From assembly GCA_037074765.1 (NCBI GenBank), contig JBAMDO010000045.1:1-64000 (forward strand): a stretch of DNA of 64,000 nucleotides. The letters run 5' to 3'. The notes under the pieces are model-generated. The model saw only the letters and a list, made by a program, of their open reading frames with translations, had not been told where the DNA came from and did not search any database. How positions within the stretch are numbered: the first letter of the stretch is position 1; every line of letters begins with the position of its first letter. Origin of the DNA: Mansonella perstans (Eukaryota; Nematoda; Chromadorea; Rhabditida; Onchocercidae). A program made the position numbers and the translations under genes. This document shows positions 26,266 to 38,115 of the stretch, in pieces.

Positions 26266-26362
26266 GGGACGCGAGGAGCGCATCACACTTTACTTATGGG
26301 GACGCGGGGAGCGCACCACACTTTACTTAGGGAGACGCGGGACACGCACCACACTTTACCAT
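26266..26362. repeat. Three-copy 33-bp GC-rich tandem repeat
   Basis: Three diverged copies of a 33-bp unit with GGACGCG...GCGCACCACACTTTACTTA. It is much more GC-rich than the surroundings. Since 33 is a multiple of three, one + strand frame reads through it as 11-residue repeats (GRGERTTLYL), but nothing else supports a gene. Confidence 0.85.
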
Positions 26363-26811
26363 TGCTGGCTCGGTCGTCTTGAAAAAAACAGCCTGTTTTT
26401 CATATTTAAATGATCTTTAGCTGAAATGATAGTTGAACTTTGTTCGTTTGTATAACAGTATCGTTGTAGTGGATGAAATATCATTGAAGATATGTAGTGC
26501 AAAGTGTTGGTTATGGCATAATGGCGTATGGTTTCATCAGTTTGTTGTTCGCGGGTTTTTATCTGTGAATTCAGTCGAATAATGATTTTTCCTTATGTTT
26601 TACCTTCTATTATTGCTATACTAATTGTACACATCAATGATTAAATCATATAACGATTAAATTAAACAATTTCAAATAAGATATCCTTTGGTAATCATAC
26701 TCTCTCATTTCGCAAACAACTCTTCCAATACTTTACTCATTAGCATACAGCAAACCTTGTGGCAACGTTCGTCTCACTGATGCTAAGTATTTTCTCGGGG
26801 AGCGAAAGAAT

Positions 26812-26945
26812 TAAGGTAACTTTAAAGGTTAAGGTGAATTTAAGTGTAGTTAAAGTAAGTTTAAAGTTAAGGTAAGTTTAAGATTAAGATAAGTTTAAGT
26901 GTAGTTAAGGTAAGTTTAAGGTTAAGATAAGTTTAAGTGTAGTTT
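26812..26945. repeat. Degenerate TTAAGGTAAGTT tandem array
   Basis: An array of short related units (TTAAGGTAAGTTTAAG, AAGTTTAAGTGTAGTT), with the 'TTTAAGTGTAGTT' subunit recurring three times. Not the nematode telomere repeat (TTAGGC). Non-coding minisatellite. Confidence 0.8.
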
Positions 26946-27884
26946 GTAAATCAATGAATGAATTTTGATTGTAATTTAATAGATTGATTGATTTGATTGC
27001 TGGTCCCCATCATTTTTCGTACTGTAGAGCTGATAGAATCAATAGTGTTCATTCAAAATTTGTAGACAGAGTAATCCATTTCTTTTCTCAATAAAAAGAT
27101 TCTGAATAGCAGTTGTTATGTGTTATTTTCACTGTTTTTTTGTTCGTTTCACACGTGACGAAGTACAATGAAATATGAACGAGACATATTTAAAAGAATG
27201 AGAAAGAGGAAGATAGAGAAAGAGGGGGAATGAAATGTTGAATTGAAAAAATATTGGGGATATTCACTTTTCGACACCATTTATTTGCTGTATTAGCAAA
27301 ACCAACCACTGCCATTGCATGCATCCTTGAACATATCGTTGATTACTGTCTTTGATAATATTTCATTTTGCATAATTTTTGTTGGTTAAATTTGAAATTT
27401 ATTTGATTTAAATGCTTATTGAAAATAATTGTAATATAGTTTTCTTTGCATAACAGTGGCTTCTTTTTCACAGTTTTTCTTTTTTTTTTTTTGGTCCTAT
27501 AACTAATAAATGTACAAGTAAAAGAGAAAAGGTAATATTATTATAATAATTAAACTCTTCTATTTATAATCTTATCATTGTAGAACTGTTAGTGTTATGA
27601 ATCTAGTTGACATTTGCCTAACTTCGTTATTTTTTTTTCTTTTTTTGTTTTTTGTTTTTTGTTTTTTTTTTTTTTTTTTTTTTTTTTCATAATTTCGATG
27701 TCTTAACTCTTATTAATACTCAAAAATTAGCCTATTAGTTTATGCGTCAATGTGATATAGTTTATTGCGTTTCGATAATAGTGTTTTATTTTGTTGTTGG
27801 TTGGATGTTTTTATTGAAATAGAAGAAAAAATTTTGAAGATTGCAAGTGTTTGTAGAAAAAACGAGAAGGCATTAGCATTAAAA

Positions 27885-30800
27885 ATGGCCGGAATAATAA
27901 CAGAACTGACTACTGATGAACGAAACTGGGAAAGCAAAGATGGCAGCAATAGAGTGATAGTTGGTCCCGAATTTGAGCGGTCAAGTGATGAGATAATAGA
28001 GGAGGTATGCTCTTGTTGATTGCTTTGAAAAGTTCAGAAAATTTAATACTGAGAACATTTTTTTAATTTTATGGAAAAACCGTATTTTTATTTTTTTTTC
28101 CTCTGTAGATCTGCAAATACATTAACTAACGTTTTATTTTATAGTTTTCTTGCGAAATCCTATATCGTTCTGTAACTCTTACAGCTTAAAATTTCAGATG
28201 TTGAAATCAGTCCCACTACGGGATCATCCAGCTCCAATACAAGTCATTGAAACCCTTGGCGAACAACACCAATTCCGTTTAGATCAAGAAGCGCTTGAAA
28301 AAGTTCTTTTGAGCCCGGATGTTATCGATAAAAAGGTATTCAGTAAAAAAATTAAACCGCATGAAATTTACGCAATATTATATAATTATTAAGTGTAGTC
28401 GTTAAACTAATAGTTCTATTATTCCTTTGAGATTTATTTCGTTTTTAATGTTAAATACATTTATTGCATTATTTTAGAGTCTTTAAAGAAGAAAGGTTGT
28501 CAGAAATCGGATTGTTTCATAAAATTTTAAATTTTAGCTTGGTAAATTATATAAAACAGTTCGAGCTTCGGCTTATATACATAAATATGAATTAATATTC
28601 AGGTGTGTGTGATCAGCGTGGCGGGGACATTCCGAAAAGGAAAAAGTTTTCTTCTGAATTTCTTTCTACGTTATCTGAGTGCTTCTGAAGAAAAGCGACG
28701 CTCTGGAGATTGGATTTATGGTAGTGATTGCCTGGATGGATTTAGTTGGCGAGGAGGTAAGTTGATAAGCTTGGGGATACATTGTGGCGTGATAAACGAG
28801 TAAATAGAAACTGAGTTTTGTGTTTTCAGGTAGCGAACGTGAAACTAGCGGTATCTTATTATGGTCACAACCATTTATTATGCGCAATCGTGATAATGAA
28901 GACACAGCTGTTATATTGATGGATACTCAAGGAGCATTTGATAGCCAGAGTACCGTAAAAGATTGTGCTACCATTTTTGCTCTTTCAACTATGATTTCTT
29001 CCTTACAGGTTCACATTTTTCTAATTTTTCATATGTTATCATTAGTGATATACCTTTCAAAGAAATTTTCCATCGACTTTAAATGAATGGTTTCGAATAA
29101 ACTTGTTTTCTATACTCATTTTTCATTGCAGATTTATAATTTGAGTCAAAACGTTCAAGAAGACGATCTGCAGCATTTACAGCTCTTCACTGAATACGGC
29201 CGGCTGGCATTGGAAAACACATCGGCTAAACCATTTCAGGTGAGTGAACAATATTTTTGGACTTCTGTTATCACTATTGAATATAATGAGTCAAAATATT
29301 ATTTCACTTAATTTACCTCATAACTTCAGTCGCTATTATTCTTGGTACGTGATTGGAGTTTTCCATACGAAGCTGAATATGGCTTCCAAGGCGGTGAACG
29401 ACTACTTGAACGTCGTCTGCAGGTAGACAGTATATTGTTTGATTTAAATTCTTCCGTAAAAGTTTATTTAATTTAATAAGAGAAACCAGTTTATAGATTT
29501 CCGAGAAACAACATTTGGAATTGCAACAATTACGACGGCACATACGTTCATGTTTTGAGCAGATATCATGTTTCTTGATGCCTCATCCTGGGCTTCGAGT
29601 CTCCACAAGTCCAGTTTTCCGGGGACAAATAAGTGGTAGGAATCAAATCTCTCTCTTTTTCTCTTTGTTCTACTTCTAATAACTGTTACAAATTTTTTTG
29701 TGTTCAACTCTCAGATTTTCATCTCTCTTGTAAATCGCTTTGCACTTTCAATGTTTTAACTCGTTTCTGTCGCAAATTCGATGGTGACGAGAGTCACGAT
29801 CGTTAGCTTTTCTCTGTGGTCCGAATTTTCAAAACTTTTTTCCCAAAGTAACTAAGGTCAAGTTTTATGAAATCAATGCATCAAGTTGTAGATATTGAGA
29901 ATGAATTTCAACAACAGTTACGTTCTTTTGTTCCGCATTTGCTAGATTGCAATAATTTGGTATTAAAGCGAATTAATGGCAGGGAAATAACTTGTCGTGA
30001 ACTTGTGGAATACTTCAGGGTGTGTTTTCTTTTTTTCTTTTGGTTATGTTTCAAAAGTGTGAATAAACTGACAAGAAAAAAAATGGGTGTGTTATTTTTT
30101 ATCATATATAAAAGTTATTTGTAGGCTTATATGACAATATTTCAAGACGAAGACTTGCCAGAACCGAAATCAATGTTAATGGTTTGTCATTTTTCACTTT
30201 AAATTATTAGTTAGAAGTTGTTGTTTTTGAGAAGTTTAAAAATTTGATATATTGGGGGAATATTTGCAAAGTCCAAGAAAAGCGAAGTATGTCGAAACCG
30301 ATTGATTTTATTTATTTAAAGGCTACTGCAGAGGCAAATAATTTGGCAGCAGTTTCAACTTCCAAAGCGCATTACGTGAGGAGAATGGAAGATGTGAGCC
30401 TTTTCATTTTTTGGTCCCAGAAAATTTTTAACTTATAGTAATCAGTTATTTTTTCTTTTTAGTATTATGCTTTCACTTAAGATTAGACCTTTTTAGTGTG
30501 ATTGAGAACAGATTCTGGATTTTTCGAATCTGTACATTATTTAGAATCTGTTTTACAGGTATGTGGTGGTGATGCACCTTACATGAGTTCAGCGGACTTA
30601 GCAGCAGAGCATGAACGGTGTTACAAAGAGGCTATTACTCTATTCAAAACAACTAAAAAAATGGGTGGCGCAGAATTTTCCGAACAATTCTTGGAAAGAT
30701 TGGATATTGATATCGGAGTATGTTTTGTTTTTATATTTCCTAAAAGAGCATGTGAACATTACTGAAAGCACATTTGTAAAACAATTTGTCGATTAGCACA

Positions 30801-31321
30801 TATTAAAATTCATATTAAAATTTCTACAGGAGCAGTATGATAGTTTTATTAAAGTGAATAACAGTAAAAATTTGTTCAAATCGATGCGAACGCCTGCTGT
30901 GTTGGTAACATTTATGATCACAGATTATGCGCTGCGGGAATTATCCCGCCTATTCGGTCTGGACACTATCGCAGGCGTGTTTTCTGCTACACTTTGTATG
31001 GGTTAGCAGGTTTCATTGTTATTGAATTATTCATGCTTTGCATTCTGTTGTGAACCAATTTTTCGTATGCAAATAATTTATATTTATAATTGTATGAACT
31101 ACAGTACTGTAAGATAATTTCTAGCTGCTGTTTCACTCGCTGTATGGGCTTACTCAAGATATAGCGGGAATTTGAGAATTGTCGGTGTTATGGTTGACGA
31201 TTTGGTTACATGGGCATGGCATAATTTCTTGTCATCATTAACTCAGGAAAGCATGCAATGTGCTATTGCTATTGGGCATCGGTTAACGCAGGTTGTGCTA
31301 TTCATTTATTTGTTTTTCTAA
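27885..31321 (+). CDS. atln-1: Atlastin, ER membrane-fusion GTPase
   Basis: Dynamin-like GTPase that fuses ER tubules homotypically. Thirteen exons join in frame: 27885-28004, 28198-28335, 28603-28756, 28830-29008, 29132-29239, 29330-29422, 29497-29635, 29892-30019, 30125-30181, 30322-30393, 30559-30717, 30830-31001 and 31125-31321, 571 residues (human ATL1 is 558). Motifs: P-loop GTFRKGKS (about 94-101), DTQGAFD (G3), the atlastin-specific RDW (about 240-242), middle-domain block [21 protein letters not shown] opening the membrane hairpin (about 470), YSRYSG after it, and a C-terminal amphipathic stretch ([12 protein letters not shown]). Start: first ATG of the exon with the MAGIITEL reading. 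The last residues (VVLFIYLFF) read into a possible donor (CAG|GTTGTG), so a further exon could replace them. The first hairpin helix is unusually charged ([10 protein letters not shown]). Confidence 0.95.
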
Positions 31322-34026
31322 CACACGTCTCAGCGAAAGAAGGGCTGTTAGAGCAAATACTAGTTAAATGTGTACTGATCTGATTTTTTATTAAGAAATA
31401 ACAAATCCTCTTGAGAACTTATTTCATTGTGCAAATATATATAACATAAATTAAACTTTTAATTGGAAGTTAATCGGACTTTCAGAACGGCATAGCAGTA
31501 CACGAGAGACACATAGACGATCGAAAGAATAATAAGAAGAATTCATGAAAGTATTTTAGAGACTTGTAGATTTGTAATTTTTGAAAATGACTGGTAGTGA
31601 AAAATAATGAAGTGCTCTTAATTATATTAAATTATTCATGTTTGATTAGTTACTGCTCTTCTCGTTTCATTTTCTTACATTTTAGTGCAATTTGGTGCGT
31701 TAACCGTAATCGTTTTCTTATAAATGAATTTTAACTTATCACAGCCAGTCAGTTTCGATGTTAGGAATTTCTTTCCTGCTTTTTATCGAACTGTGCCCTT
31801 ATTTATGATTCATTTATCTGCGTATATTATTAGAATGTAAAGAATTGAGAGCTCAAAGCTTTAAGTTGTAAAACCGCCGTTGGGATTTTTTCTTTTCATG
31901 TACAGTGATTGAGATAAGATTTTAAGTTGTTGATGTGATTTATTATTTGAAAGTGATTTTATAAATTCAGTGGCTGTATAATTTTATTGCTGGGAATAAT
32001 TTTTATTCATGATCGTTCTAGAACTTTATTTAGTAAATTTTTAAAAAATATCTTGTATCTTCAAAAAAATATTTCAAATCTTCAGCCAAATCAGTTACAT
32101 TATAACTTTTCATATTTTTCGCATATTATAAATATGCAAATTATGTTTTCTTTTTAAATAAACGCACTGTACAGAATAGTTGTTTGTCTTGTGTGTCGCA
32201 CATTTTATTTCCATATTCAAAAATTCGTATGTTTCGTCAGAAAAAAGTTTAAGTTTTTTTTCACATGAAATAAGCAAATACTTTGTTTAACATCATATTT
32301 TGAACCGTCAGCATCTATCCATCAATTTTTTTCATGCTTGTGCTGTCAATATACGAAAGCATCTTCGATTTACGAAACATCTGTGCATTCAGATTTCTTA
32401 AATTCTGGATGTTTGGTAAAGTGCTAATAAATGTGATGCAGCTCAGGTTTGAGAACCTGAAGATGTGACAATCTTTTCTCATTGTCTTAAAAAAGAGTCT
32501 GACCGTCCTGCACTGCATTCGAAACTCTAGACAGATATAACTGAGTTATTAACTGGTGTATGATAGCTTATCCTATTCTGCATAGTTCTATGATTTGAAG
32601 CGATATAGTTATTTTGGAATTTAGAATATACCAGGTTACGATTTACACCATTTTTGATTAGATGCTTTTGTCATGTCACTGCTTTTGTCACCGCGTACTT
32701 TCTGTCACTTGTGTTGAGGTTGGTTCTTCTTTATCCCAAACAAGCAGTTACTGGATTATTAGTGATACTTGTTCTGCTCATAATTTTCTTAATTTAACTG
32801 GAAAGTATTATGTCGTTATGGGATATTAATTTTTTTGTACGCTTAAGAGGGTTTTTTTTTTTACTGTGGGGTTGTTGTGTTCTTCGAGTGTCGGTGAAAA
32901 TATGTCAAGAGTCATATAAGTTAAGTAGTAATTTATTTTCCATTGATTATTGTTTCATCTTCAAAAATATCAAGCGCAACGTATTTGAATTGAGTGTATT
33001 GTTTAAATTCAGTTTCTAAACTAAAAATTTTAAAAACTAAAAAATTTTTTTGGAGTGTAGTAAAAGCAGCAGTTCAGTTTAAAGTCAGTCGTAAAATTAG
33101 CATTGCCAGAATTCTTCGGACAAATGTAGGTAGACAGTGCGTCAAAAATTTCCAACCTCTACGTATACTTTGTATCCATTATCTTTAAAATCTTGTCGTT
33201 GCGTTATGATTACCAATTTATTGTTGATTTTTTCGCACTTTATACATTTGGAATAAACCACAGTTTTCTGTTAGGCACAGTCTTTTCCACTTCATAAAAT
33301 TGATTTAAAGAACACACTTTAAAATTTTGTTCAAGGAACTTGACAGATGTCAGTTAGGTATGCCTAATGGCTTCGAAGTAAGCAAATTGTTTGCTACAAA
33401 ATTTGACTTCAGTTGAACATCTCGATTTTGTGCGGTGTACTTCATGATTTTGTTGTAGTTGCAAAGAGTACTTCCAAGTATTCTTATATAATGCAACCTT
33501 TCATCGAATTCGAGATTATGACCATGCATTTCGATAAAAATTATGCATTTTTAAAAGCTGGAAATAATAGCCTTCTCACTAGATGTAATATTTTCTCCTT
33601 TTCCATCTAATTCAACCAGTTCAACCAACCTTATGCATTTCTGAAGTCTTACTTCTTTTGTGGTATCTGTTAAAGCAAATCTATAAAGTACTGAGAGTTC
33701 TGAAAAATCCGTGAAATGGTTACTAAGTAAATTGTTCTGCAACTTGGCTAATAGTCTTTTCCAAGAAAGCTACCATGTAAGACTTAGTTTTTTATCACTA
33801 TGGTAACTTTGCGCTCTGACTCTATAAACTCCTGCTACTTGCATCTTCCCAACACAATAAAGCTCACTGCTGTCATCGCTGCAACTTTCATTAAATCTGT
33901 GTCAAGTTTTGGAGTGCTTTATTGGATTGCAAATCAACTGAACCAAGCATCATTGTTTCGGAAACACTCTGAATCGTCTGCTTTTTCTGAATTTTAACGA
34001 AATTTTTAAATTGGACGTGCAGTTGA
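31322..34026. other. Atlastin 3' UTR and intergenic region before arl-3
   Basis: No recognisable exon. A canonical AATAAA at 32157-32162, followed by a T-rich stretch, could end the atlastin transcript. The rest, with short non-conserved open frames on both strands, presumably holds the arl-3 promoter and 5' UTR. Confidence 0.45.
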
Positions 34027-36213
34027 ATGGTAATTACTGTGACTCATTTATAATGAAGTTTGCTGGATAAATTATAAACCATTCCAGTGATCTTTTTATT
34101 GTTTACAGGGTTTGCTTGGACTAATCAGGAAATTCAAAAATCAGCCAGGAAGAGAATTTAGGATATTGTTACTTGGTAATTTTCCTTACTTCCGTAAATA
34201 ATTTTTGTAAAATCGCAGAAAATCTGGAATGAAGTATTTCTTCTCTCACTGCTGTGGAAAAATCTTACTCTGAATTTCTTCATGAATTTTTCGATGTGAT
34301 GAATTTCTTTAAATCCTATGAGATGTGTAAAATTGTTCAGTTCATTATATCACATCTACCACAGTGACAGCGCAATTATATGTCAGACATTTTCATGCTT
34401 GAGCTCAGGATTCATCTATATACTTTTCTTATACATAGGGGAACGACTTTAAATCTTGAAATGTTTTCTAATCCGTTTTAGGTCTGGACAATGCCGGTAA
34501 AACGACAGTATTAAAGAATTTAGCTTCGGAGGATATAAGACATATCACGCCTACACAGGTGCAATCTTCGGTTTTTGATAGAAAAGAGCCATCTCCTTTT
34601 GTATTGTGTTCTCACTTTTTTCTTCTAATAATTGCATTTGGTGATTTCATATATTGATTATTTTGCATTTTAGTATTTTAGGGTTTCAATATTAAAAGCG
34701 TGGTATCAGATGATGTGAAATTGAACGTATGGGATATTGGAGGACAACGAAAAATTCGTCCATATTGGAAAAATTATTTTGAAAATACCGATGTTTTGGT
34801 AATATTGTAAGAAAACTAATTTTACTTCTTAAAATGAATATCTGTGGAATTTTTGAAAATTTCAGTGCTTAATTTTATTCGACTAGTTAAATAATAACAA
34901 GGTGCATAATATTTTTGCTTTTTTAGATATATGTGATCGATAGCTGTGATCGTAAACGATTTGACGAAACAGGCATGGTAAAAAGTATTCCTGATTAGTT
35001 CTTTAAATTTTTGATTACCTTATCAGTAATGCCTAACAATATTGCACCTAATCCTTGTTACATATCTTAAGTTCAATTTAAAGATGGTGATTTTTAGAAT
35101 TATCTAATAATGGGCAGAGAGGCATCGTAATGTAGTCAAAAAATCATATATTTATAAAATGTGACATCGTGATAGCACAGAGTATATGTTCTGCAAGCAC
35201 TTCCAGCAGGCGAAATTGTTTGGCGCATTGGCACTATCACTTGTTGTAAAAATTATGCTTTGAAGGATAGGTTTATGGGACTTCCTCAAGTATTTTTAAC
35301 ATATTTTTTTCACCGTTAGGGAATTTTCAAGAATTCCCTAATAAAGAATTATGATCACACAAATTTCTTGAGGGTATGAATAAATAAACGAATTTTACAT
35401 AGATCCTTATTACTATATTGCAGGAACTGTTTGAACTTTTGGATGAAGAGAAACTCAAAAACGTCCCGTTATTGGTTTTCGCTAATAAACAAGTAAGTAC
35501 ACTATATTTTGCCTCGATATTTTTTGAGAACCTCGCATTCAATTAGCAGTTTAGCTGTATTGTGATTTCTAGTCAGTTACCTGCAAATTTTTATTTTATC
35601 CAAATTATATCTTCAACGTATTATTTTGCTGCTGCACTATAAACATTTCGATTCAGTTGCTGGAAGCACTTTTTTCTTTAGAAGTTTCTTCTTTTTAAAT
35701 TTCCAAAATCTTTTAAGGATTTGGTGACGGCAGCTAAGGCGAATGAAATAGCAGAGGGCTTGCAGCTGTTATCAATCCGTGATCGGTCCTGGCAAATCCA
35801 AGCATGTTCTGCTGTTACTGGTGAAGGTATCAAGGTATCTGCCATTTTCATTCAAAATAGAATTTTTATTACAGTAATGTGAAAAAGTTGTTGGAGGTTG
35901 ACTTGTTTTCATTTTTGAACACTATTAAAATGACCAGATTTTGAAATTTAAACATGAAACTTCAGAATTTTGTGGCCAAAACTGGCTAAGTTCTTGATAT
36001 CACAGAATTCAGGATTGATATAAAGATCTATAAAGTCCACACAGGGGATTTAATTGGATTGATGTTAAGAAAGTTTTTTCTACTGTTCCAGAAATAAAAT
36101 GACATCACTTAGTACTTATTGCTTGTCTACTCCTCCAAAAATTTGTTTATTCATAGGACGGAATGGATTGGATCTCGAAAAATTTACGGCAACAACAGAA
36201 GAAGTCGAAATAG
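34027..36213 (+). CDS. arl-3: ARL3 small GTPase
   Basis: ARF-like GTPase that releases lipidated cargo from UNC119/PDE6D carriers, mainly at cilia. Eight exons: a one-codon coding exon (ATG, 34027-34029), then 34109-34175, 34482-34558, 34682-34798, 34927-34977, 35424-35492, 35718-35834 and 36157-36213, giving 185 residues (human 182). Motifs: GLDNAGKT P-loop (24-31), [18 protein letters not shown] switch [14 protein letters not shown] switch II, NKQD, and [21 protein letters not shown] and [20 protein letters not shown] identify ARL3 rather than ARL2 or ARF. The start is inferred: exon 2 begins in frame at GLLGLIRK, and the nearest upstream ATG followed by a donor (ATG|GTAATT) gives MGLLGLIRK, as in other ARL3 proteins. 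The 79-nt first intron is typical for this locus. Confidence 0.95.
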
Positions 36214-36991
36214 CCATCAATTTATAGGAACTCTGTGAAATTTACAATTCTACTCTGATCAAAAATGGGACCTCATGAAGTTTTTATAAGTGAGACCGCG
36301 ACTGAACTTGGAACATTCGTTGTCAAAACACAAGGATAGTACTAGCTGAACGTACCCCGATCGTATTTGTTTTGTAAATAAGCTAATTTTTGATAGCCCC
36401 ATTTTCATACAGTTTATTCTAATGACTACATCATTACCGTATATATAATTTGTGGACGGTGATTATTTATACTAAGTCAAAGCATATGCATAATCAGTCT
36501 CAGGCTATTATGAATCTACTCGTCTGTATTGATAATCTCAGAAATGGAATCCAAACACATTTGCAACTGGGTCAGAACTTTACATTGTTAAATCTGGTGA
36601 TTTTTGGAAATCTTCTATTATAAAAAGTATACTGAATGAGTTTAAATAAATTCTTATTTAACCGTAAGCCTCATACCATCATTACGACATACACTTAAAA
36701 ATTTTGTGAAATCTCGGTTGTTACAGTCCAAAGAATTCCACCTGAAAATTCGGGAATTACATTGGCTGATATCAACATAGTAAGACAAATGTGCTGAATG
36801 TCTCAAACAGAAAAAACAGGAAGAAGTTAATAGCACGAATAAAAAGAGAAATATAAAATCAACTCTGCCATGACTGATTCCATAGCAACCGAACAATCCT
36901 AGCATTCTGATATCGTAAGACTTACAACGATAATTTCTTCTTGTCGAATGTAAGTTGTATCTATTATAAGGTCATGCAATGAGAACAGTAA
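36214..36991. other. Convergent intergenic region
   Basis: Between the 3' ends of arl-3 (+) and the Ly6-like gene (-). Only short unsupported open frames; an AATAAAT near 36646 may be the arl-3 poly(A) signal. Nothing else seen. Confidence 0.45.
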
Positions 36992-38115
36992 TCAGCACAT
37001 CTTGCAATGATAGTTGATAAAAATAAGGCACACAGCCAAAGCGCCAACTGACAACGGGATAATTACCAGCAATACAATTAAATTACTGCCACGACGCCTT
37101 TTGACTGAACTTATCAATGATTTTTCCTGAAAATGCATAATCTTTTTATTGGTAAAAGGTAGAGGATCATTACAAACGCGGTGATTCAGTATTCAGTTAC
37201 TTTGATTGACTGTTTAGAATTTCACCTTTCGTTTTTCCTCACCTCATTCAAATTTAGCGATTGTGAATCAGCTACATTATCAGTGTTTTCCTCAATGGAG
37301 CCGCGCAAATATGCAAAAGTATTGCAAAAATCTTCCTCGCAAGCGCAAATCTGAAAATAATGGAAAATGAAAGAGTTTATTTATGGTACTTGGGATGGCA
37401 TAAGCTAATCCTTCTCAATAGAATTCCCAATTAGCGTACATTTATTTCAAGCCAAAATCTAAGAAAACCAACTTAATCGATGAAAATATTTCCCAACCTC
37501 TTGCCATCCATTCCAGTTGTGCTGACATTTTGTTAGATCTCTTGCATCACCCGCTTTGCTACATAATTGTTCCATATGTGCTTGGCTATCTATAGAAGAT
37601 TGAGAATTTAGTATTTCTAATGAATTTGACAAAATTTTGATAAATTGATAGGTTTCATCAGAAGGAGAGTCAGAAAATTTAACGACACCTTCACTGCGGA
37701 ATCCAATCAAGCACAATTCGCCAGTACAAATCAACGAATCTTCACAATTTTGTTTATCGCAAAAGCATCTGACAGTACTTTCTATAAATGAAGACGTTAC
37801 GGTTTACAAATAAAATCTGTCACATTAAACAAATGAACATTTCGGTGGTGTTGGAAATAAATATATTTTAATGGAACCTTACTAAAGCAAATTTTCGGCC
37901 TACACTCATTTTTTCGAGGAAAAAATGCAGAAAAGCAAATAACTTTCATTTTTTATTAATTTGAAACGATCCAATTTACTTTCCGACTTACTCGAATTCT
38001 GTCTACAAATTATTCACTAAATTACAATTCCTCATCAAGAGAAAGGTGCAAAATTGAGTTCAAAAAATAAATTTTAACAGGATATTTTGGTCAAATTCTT
38101 ACGTGATTTATTCAT
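36992..38115 (-). CDS. Ly6/uPAR (three-finger) domain protein with C-terminal membrane segment
   Basis: Three well-supported exons, 37781-37498, 37350-37243 and 37126-36992, join in phase 0. They encode a domain with CFC, NC, IC, LC, then LC, KC, and a terminal CAC....FCN: ten cysteines with the CxCxxDxCN-type ending of Ly6/uPAR/activin-receptor-like modules. A linker, a basic KRRR and a hydrophobic segment (NLIVLLVIIPLSVGALAVCLIFI) follow, then the stop KMC. The last helix could be a TM anchor or a GPI signal. The 5' end is unclear. A 13-nt exon 38115-38103 (MNKS plus one base) with acceptor and GTAAGA donor gives an open 179-residue frame but no signal peptide; a hydrophobic stretch near 38.5 kb (YLILSFAMAVG) is the other candidate. 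Function unknown; worms have many such surface proteins. Confidence 0.65.

Larger units (their letters stand above)
23636..27884. other. Divergent intergenic region between dct-1 (-) and atlastin (+)
   Basis: About 4.2 kb that should hold both promoters. Seen: a run of 26 A at 23673-23698, a T run at 27662-27687, three tandem-repeat blocks (listed separately), and a possible orphan + strand exon at 23851-23968. That exon encodes MDKFQNLKNQSHTIAQQNYD and onwards, and is followed by a consensus GTATGT donor. No downstream exon was found, so I do not call a gene. Confidence 0.45.

Noticed and set aside
26177..26413. Open frame through the 33-bp repeat as a repeat-protein gene
   Set aside because: The frame exists only because the repeat period is a multiple of three; no splice sites, start context or family support.
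26812..26945. Telomere-like or origin-like array
   Set aside because: The unit is TTAAGGTAAGTT-like, not the nematode TTAGGC telomere repeat, and it lies inside a gene-rich region.
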